Below, piece after piece: positions 48,326-57,416 of a DNA stretch of 64,000 nucleotides. Each line of letters starts with the position of its first letter. Within the stretch, counting starts at the first letter, position 1. The stretch is from Ignavibacteriota bacterium (lineage in GTDB: Bacteria > Bacteroidota > Ignavibacteria > Ignavibacteriales > Melioribacteraceae), in contig PAAX01000002.1 of assembly GCA_002698995.1 (NCBI GenBank), forward strand, positions 248,001 to 312,000, in the 5' to 3' direction. The notes beneath the pieces were generated by a model, which saw only the letters and a list, made by a program, of their open reading frames with translations, was not told the DNA's origin and did no database searches. A program made the position numbers and the translations under genes.

Positions 48326-49124
48326 TAGCACAAAAAAAACTATACAGGTTGCGTTAGGAATATGTCTTGTATGCTCTATTTTAGTTTCATCTGCAGCAGT
48401 CTCCTTAAGTTCAAGACAAGCAGAAAATAAACAAGTAGATAAAATAAAGAATATTCTGGCAGCCGGAGGAATTGATTATACAAATCAAGATCCTCAGCAG
48501 CTTTATAACGACAAAATTAAAGCTGTAACTGTTGAATTAGAATCTGGTAAAATTATTGACGATCCTAAAGAGAAATCAGATTTATTAGTTCCAAAGAATT
48601 TTGATATCAAGAAAGTGAGTAATGTTCCTGAATTAAGTGAAAGTATTCCTTCTTCGGAAGATATTGCGGGCATTAAACGTAAACCTTCTTACATGACTGT
48701 TTACGAGGTTGTTGATCAAAGCGGAAATATTCAAAAATATATTTTCCCCGTTCACGGTAAAGGCTTATGGTCAACAATGTATGGTTTTATATCGTTAGAT
48801 AATAAACTAAAAACCGTAGAAGGAATTACATTTTACGAGCATGGTGAAACTCCGGGTCTAGGAGGAGAAGTTGATAATCCTAACTGGAAAGCAAGTTGGA
48901 AAGGAAAGAAAGCATTTAATGAAGAAGGTGAATTTATTATTGAAGTGTTAAAAGGAAAAGTTGATCCTTCAAATCCTAATGCTAATCATCAGATTGATGG
49001 TCTTTCAGGTTCTACATTAACCACACGCGGACTTGATAATTTGATGAAGTACTGGTTAGGCGAAAATGGTTATGGTCCTTTTATAGATAAAGTTAGAGAG
49101 GAGGGGTCACATGAAGAAATATAA
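48315..49124 (+). CDS. nqrC: Na+-translocating NADH:quinone reductase subunit C
   Basis: A 269-residue subunit. I start it at ATG 48315, about ten bases after GGAGG; the TTG at 48306 is too close to that ribosome site. One N-terminal transmembrane helix (about 9-31) anchors a periplasmic FMN-binding domain with [10 protein letters not shown] (about 177-186) and the flavinylation motif [12 protein letters not shown], which puts FMN on T234. Length matches the family. It overlaps nqrD by 14 bases. Confidence 0.97.
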   Translation: MSSDSTKKTIQVALGICLVCSILVSSAAVSLSSRQAENKQVDKIKNILAAGGIDYTNQDPQQLYNDKIKAVTVELESGKIIDDPKEKSDLLVPKNFDIKKVSNVPELSESIPSSEDIAGIKRKPSYMTVYEVVDQSGNIQKYIFPVHGKGLWSTMYGFISLDNKLKTVEGITFYEHGETPGLGGEVDNPNWKASWKGKKAFNEEGEFIIEVLKGKVDPSNPNANHQIDGLSGSTLTTRGLDNLMKYWLGENGYGPFIDKVREEGSHEEI

Positions 49125-49731
49125 AGATATATTATTAGACCCGATTTTTAATAATAACCCTATTGCACTGCAAATCCTCGGTATTTGTTCTGCTCTTGCA
49201 GTTACTTCTAAATTAGAAACATCAATCGTAATGTCTTTAGCAGTTACTTTTGTTGTTGCTCTTTCAAACTTCTCTGTTAGTTTAATTAGAAATCATATAC
49301 CAAGCAGCATTAGAATTTTAGTTGAAATGACTATTATTGCTTCTTTGGTAATTATTGCAGATCAAATAATAAAAGCATTCCTTTTTGATATAAGCAAGCA
49401 GCTTTCTGTTTATGTTGGATTAATTATAACTAACTGTATTATTATGGGTAGAGCAGAAGCTTTTGCACTTCAAAATACTCCGGGAAGAAGCTTTCTTGAT
49501 GGTATAGGAAACGGATTGGGTTATTCATTCGTTCTTTTATTTGTCGGATTTTTCAGAGAATTATTCGGTTCCGGTAAATTACTTGGGTTTACAATTTTCC
49601 CTTTAAATACCGAGGGAGGATGGTATAATCCTAATGGTTTATTCCTCTTAGCTCCAAGTGCATTTATTATAATCGGTTTATTAATCTGGGCTATTCGTAC
49701 TTGGAAACCAGATCAAGTTGAGGAGGCATAA
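49111..49731 (+). CDS. nqrD: Na+-translocating NADH:quinone reductase subunit D
   Basis: A 206-residue, six-helix integral subunit with the family opening [25 protein letters not shown] and [33 protein letters not shown]. Cysteines C26 (ICSAL) and C109 (TNCII) match the positions that, with two in NqrE, hold the intramembrane iron centre. A GGAGGGG Shine-Dalgarno lies inside the end of nqrC. It is followed by nqrE after two bases. Confidence 0.97.
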   Translation: MKKYKDILLDPIFNNNPIALQILGICSALAVTSKLETSIVMSLAVTFVVALSNFSVSLIRNHIPSSIRILVEMTIIASLVIIADQIIKAFLFDISKQLSVYVGLIITNCIIMGRAEAFALQNTPGRSFLDGIGNGLGYSFVLLFVGFFRELFGSGKLLGFTIFPLNTEGGWYNPNGLFLLAPSAFIIIGLLIWAIRTWKPDQVEEA

Positions 49732-49733
49732 TT

Positions 49734-50345
49734 ATGTTAGAACATTATTTAAGTCTTTTTATAAAATCAATTTTTATCGAGAACATGGCTCTCGCATTCT
49801 TTTTAGGAATGTGTACATTTCTCGCTGTATCAAAAAGAGTTGAAACTGCAGTCGGATTAGGTATAGCCGTAGTTGTAGTTCAAACAATTACTCTTCCTGT
49901 TAACAACTTAATTTATAATTATGTTTTAAGGGAAGGAGCTCTTGCTGCAATTGGTTTGGGAAGTTTGGATTTAACTTTCCTCGGCTTAATTACTTACATT
50001 GGTGTTATTGCTGCAATGGTTCAAATTTTGGAAATGGTTTTAGATAAATTCGTTCCGAAATTATATAACTCGCTTGGAATCTTTCTACCTCTTATTACGG
50101 TAAACTGTGCAATTTTAGGGGGCACATTATTTATGGTTGAAAGAGATTACATCTTTGCAGAAAGTGTTGTATTTGGTGTTGGCTCCGGAACCGGTTTTGC
50201 TATTGCTATTATTGCTCTTGCCGGTATTAGAGAAAAAATGAAATACAGCAATGTACCCGAAGGATTAAGAGGTTTAGGTATAACTTTTATAACTGTTGGA
50301 TTAATGGCTATTGCTTTTATGCTGTTTTCCGGAATTCAATTATAA
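49734..50345 (+). CDS. nqrE: Na+-translocating NADH:quinone reductase subunit E
   Basis: A 203-residue, six-helix partner of NqrD with inverted topology, opening with [37 protein letters not shown]27 and C125 (TVNCAILGG) complete the four-cysteine iron site with NqrD. A GAGG ribosome site precedes the ATG. It lies two bases after nqrD and 12 before nqrF. Confidence 0.97.
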   Translation: MLEHYLSLFIKSIFIENMALAFFLGMCTFLAVSKRVETAVGLGIAVVVVQTITLPVNNLIYNYVLREGALAAIGLGSLDLTFLGLITYIGVIAAMVQILEMVLDKFVPKLYNSLGIFLPLITVNCAILGGTLFMVERDYIFAESVVFGVGSGTGFAIAIIALAGIREKMKYSNVPEGLRGLGITFITVGLMAIAFMLFSGIQL

Positions 50346-50357
50346 GGATTTTTATTT

Positions 50358-51593
50358 ATGGATGGAATCAACATAATAATTATCGGCGTCGTTATGTTTA
50401 CACTGATAGTGCTGGCTCTTGTTGCTTTAATTCTGGTTGCAAAATCAAAATTGGTCGCTTCAGGAAATGTTAACATTACTATAAATGACGATCCCGAAAA
50501 ATCTATTACTGTTCCTATCGGCGGAAAATTACTAAACGTATTAGCCGATAATAAAATTTATCTCCCTTCTGCTTGCGGAGGTGGTGGTACTTGCGGTGAA
50601 TGTAAATGCGTTGTTTCCGATGGCGGTGGTGATGTTTTACCGACTGAAAAAACAAAACTCAACAGAAAGCAAGTACGCGAAAATTTCAGATTAAGCTGTC
50701 AAGTTGCTGTTAAAAGCGATATGAAGATTGAAGTTCCTCATGAAGTTTTTGACATTAAGAAATGGGAATGTACTGTTAAATCGAATAATAATGTTGCTAC
50801 ATTTATTAAAGAATTAGTTCTTCAATTACCGGAAGGTGAAAGCGTCGATTTTCGTGCTGGAGGTTATATTCAAATTGAAGCTCCGCCTCACGAATTAGAT
50901 TTCAAAGATTTTGATGTTGAAGAAAAATTCAAAGAAGATTGGGACAAGTACAACATTTGGCAATATAAATCAAAGGTAACGGAACCAATTGTTAGAGCAT
51001 ATTCTATGGCTAACTTTCCTCTTGAAAAAGGAATTATTATGCTTAACGTTAGAATTGCTACTCCTCCACCAAGATTGCAGGATGTGCCTCCGGGACAAAT
51101 GTCTTCTTTCATTTTCAATTTGAAACCTGGTGATAAAGTGACTATTTCAGGTCCGTACGGAGAATTCTTCGCAAAAGATACCGATAACGAAATGGTATTT
51201 ATTGGCGGTGGTGCCGGTATGGCTCCTATGCGTTCACATATTTTTGATCAGTTGATAAGATTAAATTCTAAACGTAAAATGACCTTCTGGTACGGCGCTA
51301 GAAGTGTAAGAGAAATTTTCTATCAAGAAGATTTTGATAAGCTTGCTGCCGAACATGATAATTTTACTTGGCATGTTGGTTTATCTGAGCCTCTGCCGGA
51401 AGATAACTGGAATGGTTATGTTGGATTTATTCATCAAGTGCTCTATGATAATTACCTGAAGAATCATCCCGCACCTGAAGATTGTGAATATTACTTGTGC
51501 GGTCCTCCGATGATGAACTCAGCAGTATTAAAAATGCTTGATAGTCTTGGAGTTGAACCCGAAAACATTGCACTTGATGATTTTGGCGGTTAA
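50358..51593 (+). CDS. nqrF: Na+-translocating NADH:quinone reductase subunit F
   Basis: A 411-residue subunit that takes electrons from NADH. It has an N-terminal transmembrane helix (about 5-28). The [2Fe-2S] domain has ligands C73, C79, C82 and C114 in the pattern CX5CX2C...C, with an extra C84. The FAD domain has RAYSMANFP (about 215-223), and the NADH domain has [14 protein letters not shown] and [12 protein letters not shown]. Length is normal. It is the last of the six structural genes; a hairpin follows before apbE. Confidence 0.97.
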   Translation: MDGINIIIIGVVMFTLIVLALVALILVAKSKLVASGNVNITINDDPEKSITVPIGGKLLNVLADNKIYLPSACGGGGTCGECKCVVSDGGGDVLPTEKTKLNRKQVRENFRLSCQVAVKSDMKIEVPHEVFDIKKWECTVKSNNNVATFIKELVLQLPEGESVDFRAGGYIQIEAPPHELDFKDFDVEEKFKEDWDKYNIWQYKSKVTEPIVRAYSMANFPLEKGIIMLNVRIATPPPRLQDVPPGQMSSFIFNLKPGDKVTISGPYGEFFAKDTDNEMVFIGGGAGMAPMRSHIFDQLIRLNSKRKMTFWYGARSVREIFYQEDFDKLAAEHDNFTWHVGLSEPLPEDNWNGYVGFIHQVLYDNYLKNHPAPEDCEYYLCGPPMMNSAVLKMLDSLGVEPENIALDDFGG

Positions 51594-51609
51594 TAAATAA
51601 GTTAATTAA

Positions 51610-51638
51610 GAAGCTGCCATTACAGCGGCTTCTCTTTT
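51610..51638 (+). terminator. Hairpin between nqrF and apbE
   Basis: GAAGCTGC and GCGGCTTC arms (one T-G pair) around a seven-base loop, then TCTTTTATT. The apbE ATG follows nine bases after the stem. It could terminate part of the nqr transcripts and so lower apbE expression relative to the structural genes. Confidence 0.7.
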
Positions 51639-51641
51639 ATT

Positions 51642-52670
51642 ATGAATACAAAAAAAACTCTCTACATATTTATTATAACTGCTTTTCTCTTTTTTTCATG
51701 CAGCAATAACGAGAAACAGAATTTAGTTGAACTCTACGGTACAACCATGGGAACAACTTATTCGGTTAAACTTGTTGGGGATAATTCTTCTCCACATTTT
51801 GACTCAGATAATCTTAAAAAAAGAATAGATTCTGTATTAGTTGAAGTAAACAGACAAATGTCGACTTATATTCCTACTTCAGAAATTTCAGAATTCAATA
51901 GTTCGTTAAGTACAGATTGGTTCAGCATTTCAAAAGATTTTGCTTATGTGGTTGATCAGTCAATTGAAATAGGGAAACTAACTAATAACTGTTTGGATAT
52001 CACAATCGGTACTGTTGTTAATATATGGGGATTCGGTCCTGATCAAAGACCTAAAACAATTCCTTCTGATGAAGAAATTTCTGAAACGAAAAAATTAGTT
52101 GGAATCGATAATATTGAGTTGGTTTTAGCATCATCCTCAATTAGAAAAAAGATTGAAGGATTAAAAATTGATTTATCAGCAACTGCAAAAGGTTTTGGTG
52201 TTGATAAAGTTTTTGAATATCTGAAAGATTTGGGATTTAAAAACATTATGGTTGAAATTGGAGGTGAAGTTAGAACTTCCGGATTAAATCATAAAAATGA
52301 AAAATGGAAAATAGGAATATCCGAAGCTGATCATTCAGGAGGAATTAATAAAGTAGTGGAGTTAAGTAATCTCTCAATGGCAACTTCGGGAGATTACTGG
52401 AATTATTTTGAAGAGGATGGAATCAGATATTCTCATACAATTGATCCAACTACCGGAAAACCTATTACTCATAAACTGGCATCTGTTACAGTTTTTGATT
52501 CAACTTGCGTTAGAGCAGATGGATTAGCAACAGCATTGTTTGTAATGGGTACTGAAAAAGGATATCAATTTGCAGTTGATATGGAACTTGCTATCTATCA
52601 AATTGTTAAGAAAGATACAGGTTTTGAAGTAGTAAAAAGTCCAAAGTTCATTGAGCTTTTTGAAAAATAG
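51642..52670 (+). CDS. apbE: FAD:protein FMN transferase ApbE (lipoprotein)
   Basis: A 342-residue flavin transferase that links FMN from FAD to the threonines of NqrB and NqrC. The lipobox FFSC (Cys20) marks a periplasmic lipoprotein. Family motifs are visible: YGTTMGTTYSVKL (about 29-41), the FAD-site IDLSATAKGFGVDKV (about 172-186), MVEIGGEVRTSG, and the Mg-site segment SHTIDPTTGKPI with DGLATALFVMG. It follows nqrF and is separated from it only by a hairpin. Confidence 0.96.
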   Translation: MNTKKTLYIFIITAFLFFSCSNNEKQNLVELYGTTMGTTYSVKLVGDNSSPHFDSDNLKKRIDSVLVEVNRQMSTYIPTSEISEFNSSLSTDWFSISKDFAYVVDQSIEIGKLTNNCLDITIGTVVNIWGFGPDQRPKTIPSDEEISETKKLVGIDNIELVLASSSIRKKIEGLKIDLSATAKGFGVDKVFEYLKDLGFKNIMVEIGGEVRTSGLNHKNEKWKIGISEADHSGGINKVVELSNLSMATSGDYWNYFEEDGIRYSHTIDPTTGKPITHKLASVTVFDSTCVRADGLATALFVMGTEKGYQFAVDMELAIYQIVKKDTGFEVVKSPKFIELFEK

Positions 52671-52682
52671 AAAGGTAATAAA

Positions 52683-52892
52683 ATGTTACAGATATTAATT
52701 GTTGCTTTGTTTTTTATTGTTGCTTTTACTTTAATGGGATTAGCATTGCATTTTGCAAAATATAAACAAGGTGATTCAGGCTGCTGCGGCGGTGGACATT
52801 GTGATACAAACGGAAAAAGCAGTCACGGACATAGCTGCTACTCAAGTAAAATAAATTACATCGACGAAAAAGTATTAAAAACTTCTAAATAA
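52683..52892 (+). CDS. Small Cys-rich membrane protein, candidate NqrM
   Basis: A 69-residue protein: one transmembrane helix (about 3-25), then a hydrophilic tail with four cysteines (C34, C35, C40, C52) and several His (HC at 39-40; HGHSC at 48-52). It lies 12 bases after apbE with its own AAAGGTAA ribosome site. NqrM of Vibrio is a small single-helix protein with four conserved Cys, encoded after apbE, and needed to deliver iron to the NqrD/NqrE centre. Position, size, topology and Cys count fit, but the Cys spacing differs from the Vibrio form as I recall it, so homology is an inference. Confidence 0.6.
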   Translation: MLQILIVALFFIVAFTLMGLALHFAKYKQGDSGCCGGGHCDTNGKSSHGHSCYSSKINYIDEKVLKTSK

Positions 52893-52897
52893 AAATT

Positions 52898-52930
52898 AAA
52901 GCCAATTTCTTAAACATTGAAATTGGCTTT
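52898..52930 (+). terminator. Terminator of the nqr-apbE operon
   Basis: A perfect 12-base stem (AAAGCCAATTTC / GAAATTGGCTTT) with a nine-base loop, five bases after the last stop codon, then a T-rich run. Confidence 0.85.
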
Positions 52931-52973
52931 ATCTCTTTCATTTTTCTTTTTATCACTTTCAGATTTTTATCCA

Positions 52974-54089
52974 CTATTTCTTTCGTTTACCACGCCAAAT
53001 TAAAAATCCGGTGATTGGCAGACTTGCAGCAATTAGACTTCCTCCAAAAGCAAGTATTTTTCCGGGCAGTCCCAAAATTGCTCCAACATGAATATCATAA
53101 AGTAACCTTTCAATCATATCTCCTATATTAACTTTGTCATAATCTGCCCAGTAATGATTAGCCGGAAGCTCTTCTAAAGTATATTGATTGAAATATTTGA
53201 ATTCCCTTTGGTAATAAGTATCGTTAGATGGATTTGTATATATCATAATTGGTGATTCCGGTTTTTGAGGATTTGGAAAGAATACTCCAGAATGTATAAC
53301 ATCTTTTTCCTCAGACATTACTTTTTTCCATACAATATCTTCATTTGATAGCTCATTTTTTACAATTACATTTGTTGTATCAGAATTTGGAACATAATAT
53401 TCCACAATTTCCTTTCCTCCTGTAACCAAAGAATAAACCGGATCGGAAATCCACTTGAATGACCACATTAATCCGGTAAATACAATAAAAATTGCAATCC
53501 ATGTCATATAAAATCCAAGCACATTATGAAGGTCATAATTTCTTCGTTTTAGATTTGCATTCCATCTTAAAGAAAATCTTTGTTTATAAGCATTTCTTTT
53601 TCTGGGCCACCATAAATATATTCCTGAGAGCATCATCAAAAAAAATATTAATGTTGAATAACCAACAATCGCTTCCCCAATTTCAGCAGGAAGTAAAAGT
53701 CTGGTATGCAGATTCTGAACAACCACAAAAAAGTCTTTTGTTAAATCATTGATACTGAGAATTTCTGCAGTGTATGGATTAATAAAAACTGCTTCATAAT
53801 AAAATGGATCTTTATTGGAAAGAATTGCAATTGCCGATCTGTTTTTTTCATGATAATAAATTGTAGAAACAAATTTACCATTAGTCTCTGCTTCAACAGC
53901 AGCTTTTAGTTCTGAAGGTAATAGAAATTCATTGTCCGAAATTTCGACAAATCTGTAAGACTGAGTTAGGTCTTGAATCTCTTTTTGAAAGACATAAAGG
54001 CATCCGGTAATTGAGACTATAAAAACAACAATTCCAGATGCTAGTCCTAATACTAAATGAATTTTGTTTATGATTTTTCTTAATCTCAT
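52974..54089 (-). CDS. PepSY-associated transmembrane protein (siderophore/iron reductase-like)
   Basis: A 371-residue inner-membrane protein of the PepSY_TM family. The N-terminal helix (about 8-32, LVLGLASGIVVFIVSITGCLYVF) is followed by a periplasmic PepSY-like part, a pair of helices around 135-210 with LWWPRKRN and NLKRRNYDLHNVLGFYMTW, and a final helix before WRGKRKK. In FoxB, PiuB and related proteins this family reduces or releases iron from siderophores taken up by an adjacent TonB receptor, and the conserved His residues (H187-like in YDLHNVLGF) fit haem or metal binding. It is 85 bases downstream of the siderophore-type receptor on the same strand. Confidence 0.88.
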   Translation of the reverse strand: MRLRKIINKIHLVLGLASGIVVFIVSITGCLYVFQKEIQDLTQSYRFVEISDNEFLLPSELKAAVEAETNGKFVSTIYYHEKNRSAIAILSNKDPFYYEAVFINPYTAEILSINDLTKDFFVVVQNLHTRLLLPAEIGEAIVGYSTLIFFLMMLSGIYLWWPRKRNAYKQRFSLRWNANLKRRNYDLHNVLGFYMTWIAIFIVFTGLMWSFKWISDPVYSLVTGGKEIVEYYVPNSDTTNVIVKNELSNEDIVWKKVMSEEKDVIHSGVFFPNPQKPESPIMIYTNPSNDTYYQREFKYFNQYTLEELPANHYWADYDKVNIGDMIERLLYDIHVGAILGLPGKILAFGGSLIAASLPITGFLIWRGKRKK

Positions 54090-54174
54090 TCTGTTCTTTC
54101 TATTTATTTTAAAAATCTAAAGCATGCCGAAATTGACATGCTTAGATTTACTTAGGCTGCGAACGAAACAATTT

Positions 54175-56547
54175 TTAAAATCTAAACGAGATACTCGTTA
54201 ATAAATTTCTTGGCATTTGAGGATTAATAGTTGACCATCCCTTATAATATTCTTTATTAGTAATATTATTCATCTTTACTGTAACTCTAAAACTGTCGTT
54301 ATCATAATAAATCGAACCGTTGAAAATTGTGTATGCAGGAAGAGTAAATACTCCCGTTGAGGCTCTATTTAGGATTTCATTTTCACTATAGTAATTTCCT
54401 CCCAAACCAATTCCAAATCCTTTAAGAGCACCGGAATTAATTCTGTAGCTTATCCATGCATTAAGCATATTTTTTGGACCGGCACTTTCTGGTCTTCTTC
54501 CCAAATAATCAGCATTATCAGTTTGAGTTATTTTACTGTCATTATAGCTGTAACCTGCAATCATATTCAAACCATCAATTGGCGAAGCAGTTAAGTTCAG
54601 TTCAAAACCTTTGCTGTAATTTTCACCGTCTTGTATGTAGAAATTTTTTCTGCTTGGATTTTCTCTTACAACATTTGATACTTTTATATCATAATAGCTG
54701 ATAGCTGCTGATAAACCTTTACCAAATAAATCAGTCTTTAAACCAACTTCCCATTGATTAGCCTGTTCTGGTTTGAATGTTTTTGATGTTCCATCATCTT
54801 GAGTTCTGGGAGCGGTATTCTTAAATCCATTCATATAATTTGTAAAAATGGCCAATTGATTTTCAACAATTTGATAAACCAATCCAAGTTTTGGAGAAAA
54901 TGTAGATTGATTAAAATTACCCGACTTTACATCAGTTGCATAATTAACTGCACCTTTATTGTTGAAGTAATCAAAGCGAATACTTCCCATGAAAGATAAT
55001 CGACTTGTGATATTTATTACATCAGATAGATAAGCACTTATTATTTCGAAATCAGTTACAGTTTTTGCAGATTTGGATTTAGCAAGAGCAGTATCAAGAG
55101 AAGGTCTGCTAATATTTGATGCATCTCCCTTCCCTCCAATTGTAACCATATCATAAAGCACATATCCAGTACTGTTGTTTATAGTTGATTGTGAGAAATA
55201 ATCAATACCAGCTACAACTCTATTTCTTAACTTTCCAATTTTGAAATCACCAATAAAATTCTGCTGAAAATCAAAACCGGTTGTGGTTGAGTTTTGTCTG
55301 CTTACATATCTGCCATATGAACCAGCACCATCAGCAAAATCCCATAAATATGAATAGTAACCTTTTGATTTAGCGGAGCTTCTTGATATAACAGTCTGAG
55401 AAGTCCATGCTTTGGATAATTTATAATTCATTTCTGCTTGAAGATTATAAGCCGGATTTTCAATAACAACATCATTACTTGTGTATGATAGCTTGTTATT
55501 ATAATTCAAAGCTTCCAAATCTGCTGCCACTAAAGGATTACTTCTATTGAGGAAAATCATAGTTTGATTAGTACCTTCAGTATTGTAGAATTCTGTGCTC
55601 ACTCTGAATGACAATCTATCATTAACTTCATAACTAAAAGAAGGAGCTAAAAAATAAGATTTTCTATACCCGGCATCTTGAAAACTATCTTCAGAATGAA
55701 ATGATGCAACTAATCTAAGTGCTGCAGAATTATCTTTATTCAAAGTCCTATTAATATCTGCCACAGCTCTATTAAGCCCGAAACTACCTGTAACATAAGT
55801 TATATCACTTCCATCAAAATGATATGGCTTTTTTGTTACAACATTTATTAAACCGCCGTATGAAATTAAACTTCCGCCAAACAATGTGCCGGATGGACCT
55901 TTAATGACTTCTATACTTTCAATATTGGCCGGATCTAATCCTCCGTTAGTTAAACCGGGTAATCCATTTACCATTTTTGGCTGAACGGCAAAACCTCTTA
56001 ATGAATAGTAACCTGCACCATCTCCACCTCTTCCGGTTGATTCCCACAGTTTATCTAGTCCAGGTGCGTTCTTTAAAGCATCGTTAAAATTTGTTACCAC
56101 TTGATCTTGCAATAAATCTGATGTTATTGTTGTATAGACTTGAGGATTTTCTAAATTTTTAAGTGGAAGTTTTGCTACAAAGTCACTGCTCTCTTTTGAA
56201 AATCTATTCTTTTCTCCTCTGACTTCAATCTCTGCAAGCTGTTTTGCTGTTTCATTCAGCACTATATCAGGCAGCTTTACTTCTTTATCTGCATTTATAA
56301 TAACGGCAATTTCTTTAGTTTCTTTTCCAACATATGATACAACAAGAATGTATGAGCCCGGTTCAACGTAGGGAATTCTGAATATTCCATCCGTATTTGT
56401 TACACTTCCGATTGAAGTTCCTTTTAATCCAACATTTGCATACTCAACAGGAAATCCATCGGCAGTTACCACTTTACCTGTAACTCCCCCTGTTTTAGCA
56501 ATTGATAAACTTACTAAAAGTAGAATTGTGAGTATATATTTTGTCAT
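54175..56547 (-). CDS. TonB-dependent siderophore-type receptor
   Basis: A 790-residue outer-membrane receptor with a signal peptide (about 1-17), a carboxypeptidase-regulatory-like domain (about 20-105, beginning GGVTGKVVTADGFPVEYANVGLKGT), a plug (about 125-250) with GLDKLWESTGRGGDGAGYYSLRGF and VIKGPSGTLFGGSLISYGGLINVVTKKP, and a barrel ending RNLLTSISFRF. The plug and last strands resemble FhuA/FecA-type siderophore receptors. The neighbouring PepSY protein supports an iron role. An AGGAG ribosome site precedes the ATG. The upstream gap carries a hairpin-like palindrome but no recognisable Fur box. The ligand is not identifiable. Confidence 0.9.
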   Translation of the reverse strand: MTKYILTILLLVSLSIAKTGGVTGKVVTADGFPVEYANVGLKGTSIGSVTNTDGIFRIPYVEPGSYILVVSYVGKETKEIAVIINADKEVKLPDIVLNETAKQLAEIEVRGEKNRFSKESSDFVAKLPLKNLENPQVYTTITSDLLQDQVVTNFNDALKNAPGLDKLWESTGRGGDGAGYYSLRGFAVQPKMVNGLPGLTNGGLDPANIESIEVIKGPSGTLFGGSLISYGGLINVVTKKPYHFDGSDITYVTGSFGLNRAVADINRTLNKDNSAALRLVASFHSEDSFQDAGYRKSYFLAPSFSYEVNDRLSFRVSTEFYNTEGTNQTMIFLNRSNPLVAADLEALNYNNKLSYTSNDVVIENPAYNLQAEMNYKLSKAWTSQTVISRSSAKSKGYYSYLWDFADGAGSYGRYVSRQNSTTTGFDFQQNFIGDFKIGKLRNRVVAGIDYFSQSTINNSTGYVLYDMVTIGGKGDASNISRPSLDTALAKSKSAKTVTDFEIISAYLSDVINITSRLSFMGSIRFDYFNNKGAVNYATDVKSGNFNQSTFSPKLGLVYQIVENQLAIFTNYMNGFKNTAPRTQDDGTSKTFKPEQANQWEVGLKTDLFGKGLSAAISYYDIKVSNVVRENPSRKNFYIQDGENYSKGFELNLTASPIDGLNMIAGYSYNDSKITQTDNADYLGRRPESAGPKNMLNAWISYRINSGALKGFGIGLGGNYYSENEILNRASTGVFTLPAYTIFNGSIYYDNDSFRVTVKMNNITNKEYYKGWSTINPQMPRNLLTSISFRF

Positions 56548-56630
56548 TACATCTCCTAACGTTTCGTTTTTCTTATTTAGATTTAGTATAAATTACGTTA
56601 TGAAATGTAAAGTGTGCGCTTAGTTTCTTC

Positions 56631-56649
56631 AATCACATAAAATGTGATT
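56631..56649. promoter_or_regulatory. Palindrome upstream of the siderophore receptor
   Basis: AATCACAT and ATGTGATT, perfect eight-base arms around a three-base centre, 84 bases upstream of the receptor ATG. It could be a repressor site or, on the plus strand where Ts follow, a small terminator. Confidence 0.4.
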
Positions 56650-56676
56650 TTTAGTAACCCTTTTTGTTAGATATAA

Positions 56677-56694
56677 CTACCTAAAATTAGGTAG
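56677..56694. repeat. Palindrome across the regulator's stop codon
   Basis: CTACCTA and TAGGTAG arms around a four-base centre. The right arm lies in the last codons and stop of the LuxR-type regulator. It could fold as a 3'-end hairpin of that mRNA or bind a regulator of the receptor gene. Confidence 0.35.
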
Positions 56695-57337
56695 ATACAA
56701 TATTGTTTTTGTAGGCATACTTAATCAATTCTGAATTGGACTTAAGATTAAGTTTTTTCATTATGTTTTTGCGGTGAGTGTAAACTGTATGCAGACTAAG
56801 AAACAGCTTATCGGCAATTTCTTTTGCATCTAAACCCTCAGCCGATAATTTCAAAATTTCAATTTCTCTTGTTGTTAATTTTGTTGGTTCGCAGTCCTCT
56901 TTTTTCTGAAATGATTTATCAATTATAAACTCCAAAACCTTATTGCAGAAAAATCTCTCTCCTTTTGCGGCAGCTTTTATAGCAAGTAAAATTTCATCTT
57001 TACTGCATGCTTTTGTTACAAAACATTCCACACCACAATCCATAAATTCACAAATAGTCTCTTTTTTGAAATTGTTTGAAATAACTAAAAATCCGGGGGA
57101 CTTACGTGCCTCCCTAATTTTTTCAATATCTGCCGAAGTAAGTGAATCCTTTGAAGTAAAATCAAAAACAACAACATTGGGATATTCGGCATTAATCGTT
57201 TTTAGAAATTCAGCTTTATCCTCAAAACTCCCAATTAAACGAAATTCACCTGAATCGGTTACCAAATACTTGAATCCGTTTCTTGATAAAAACTCGCTAT
57301 CGTAATGAATTATATTTAGTTTTTTCAAAGCTTTCAA
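56687..57337 (-). CDS. NarL/LuxR-type response regulator
   Basis: A 216-residue regulator. The N-terminal receiver-like domain (about 5-125) has D59 at the phospho-acceptor site (VVVFDFTS) and a Lys in FVTKACS, but only one acid (D13) where two are normal. The C-terminal LuxR helix-turn-helix (about 150-212) is canonical: [45 protein letters not shown]. The frame opens with TTG at 57337 and has no clear ribosome site; no in-frame ATG precedes the domain. It sits 139 bases upstream of the receptor, on the same strand, with no kinase gene nearby. Control of the iron-uptake genes is a plausible guess. Confidence 0.85.
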   Translation of the reverse strand: MKALKKLNIIHYDSEFLSRNGFKYLVTDSGEFRLIGSFEDKAEFLKTINAEYPNVVVFDFTSKDSLTSADIEKIREARKSPGFLVISNNFKKETICEFMDCGVECFVTKACSKDEILLAIKAAAKGERFFCNKVLEFIIDKSFQKKEDCEPTKLTTREIEILKLSAEGLDAKEIADKLFLSLHTVYTHRKNIMKKLNLKSNSELIKYAYKNNIVST

Positions 57338-57341
57338 TTTT

Positions 57342-57356
57342 TATTTAGACTAAATA
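57342..57356. promoter_or_regulatory. Palindrome immediately upstream of the LuxR-type gene
   Basis: TATTTAG and CTAAATA, perfect seven-base arms around a single A, five bases before the TTG start. It is placed for autoregulation by binding at or just after the promoter. Confidence 0.35.
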
Positions 57357-57416
57357 TAAATAATAGGAGACTTTTATACAATTCAATTGTGCACAAAATA
57401 ACATTATTATTTTCTT

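Noticed and set aside
56631-56649. CRP-type site at the receptor promoter
   Set aside because: The half-sites are in the reverse order (TCACA...TGTGA), with only a three-base centre, unlike TGTGA-N6-TCACA.
56548-56686. Fur box upstream of the siderophore receptor
   Set aside because: No GATAAT-type repeat was found in the gap.
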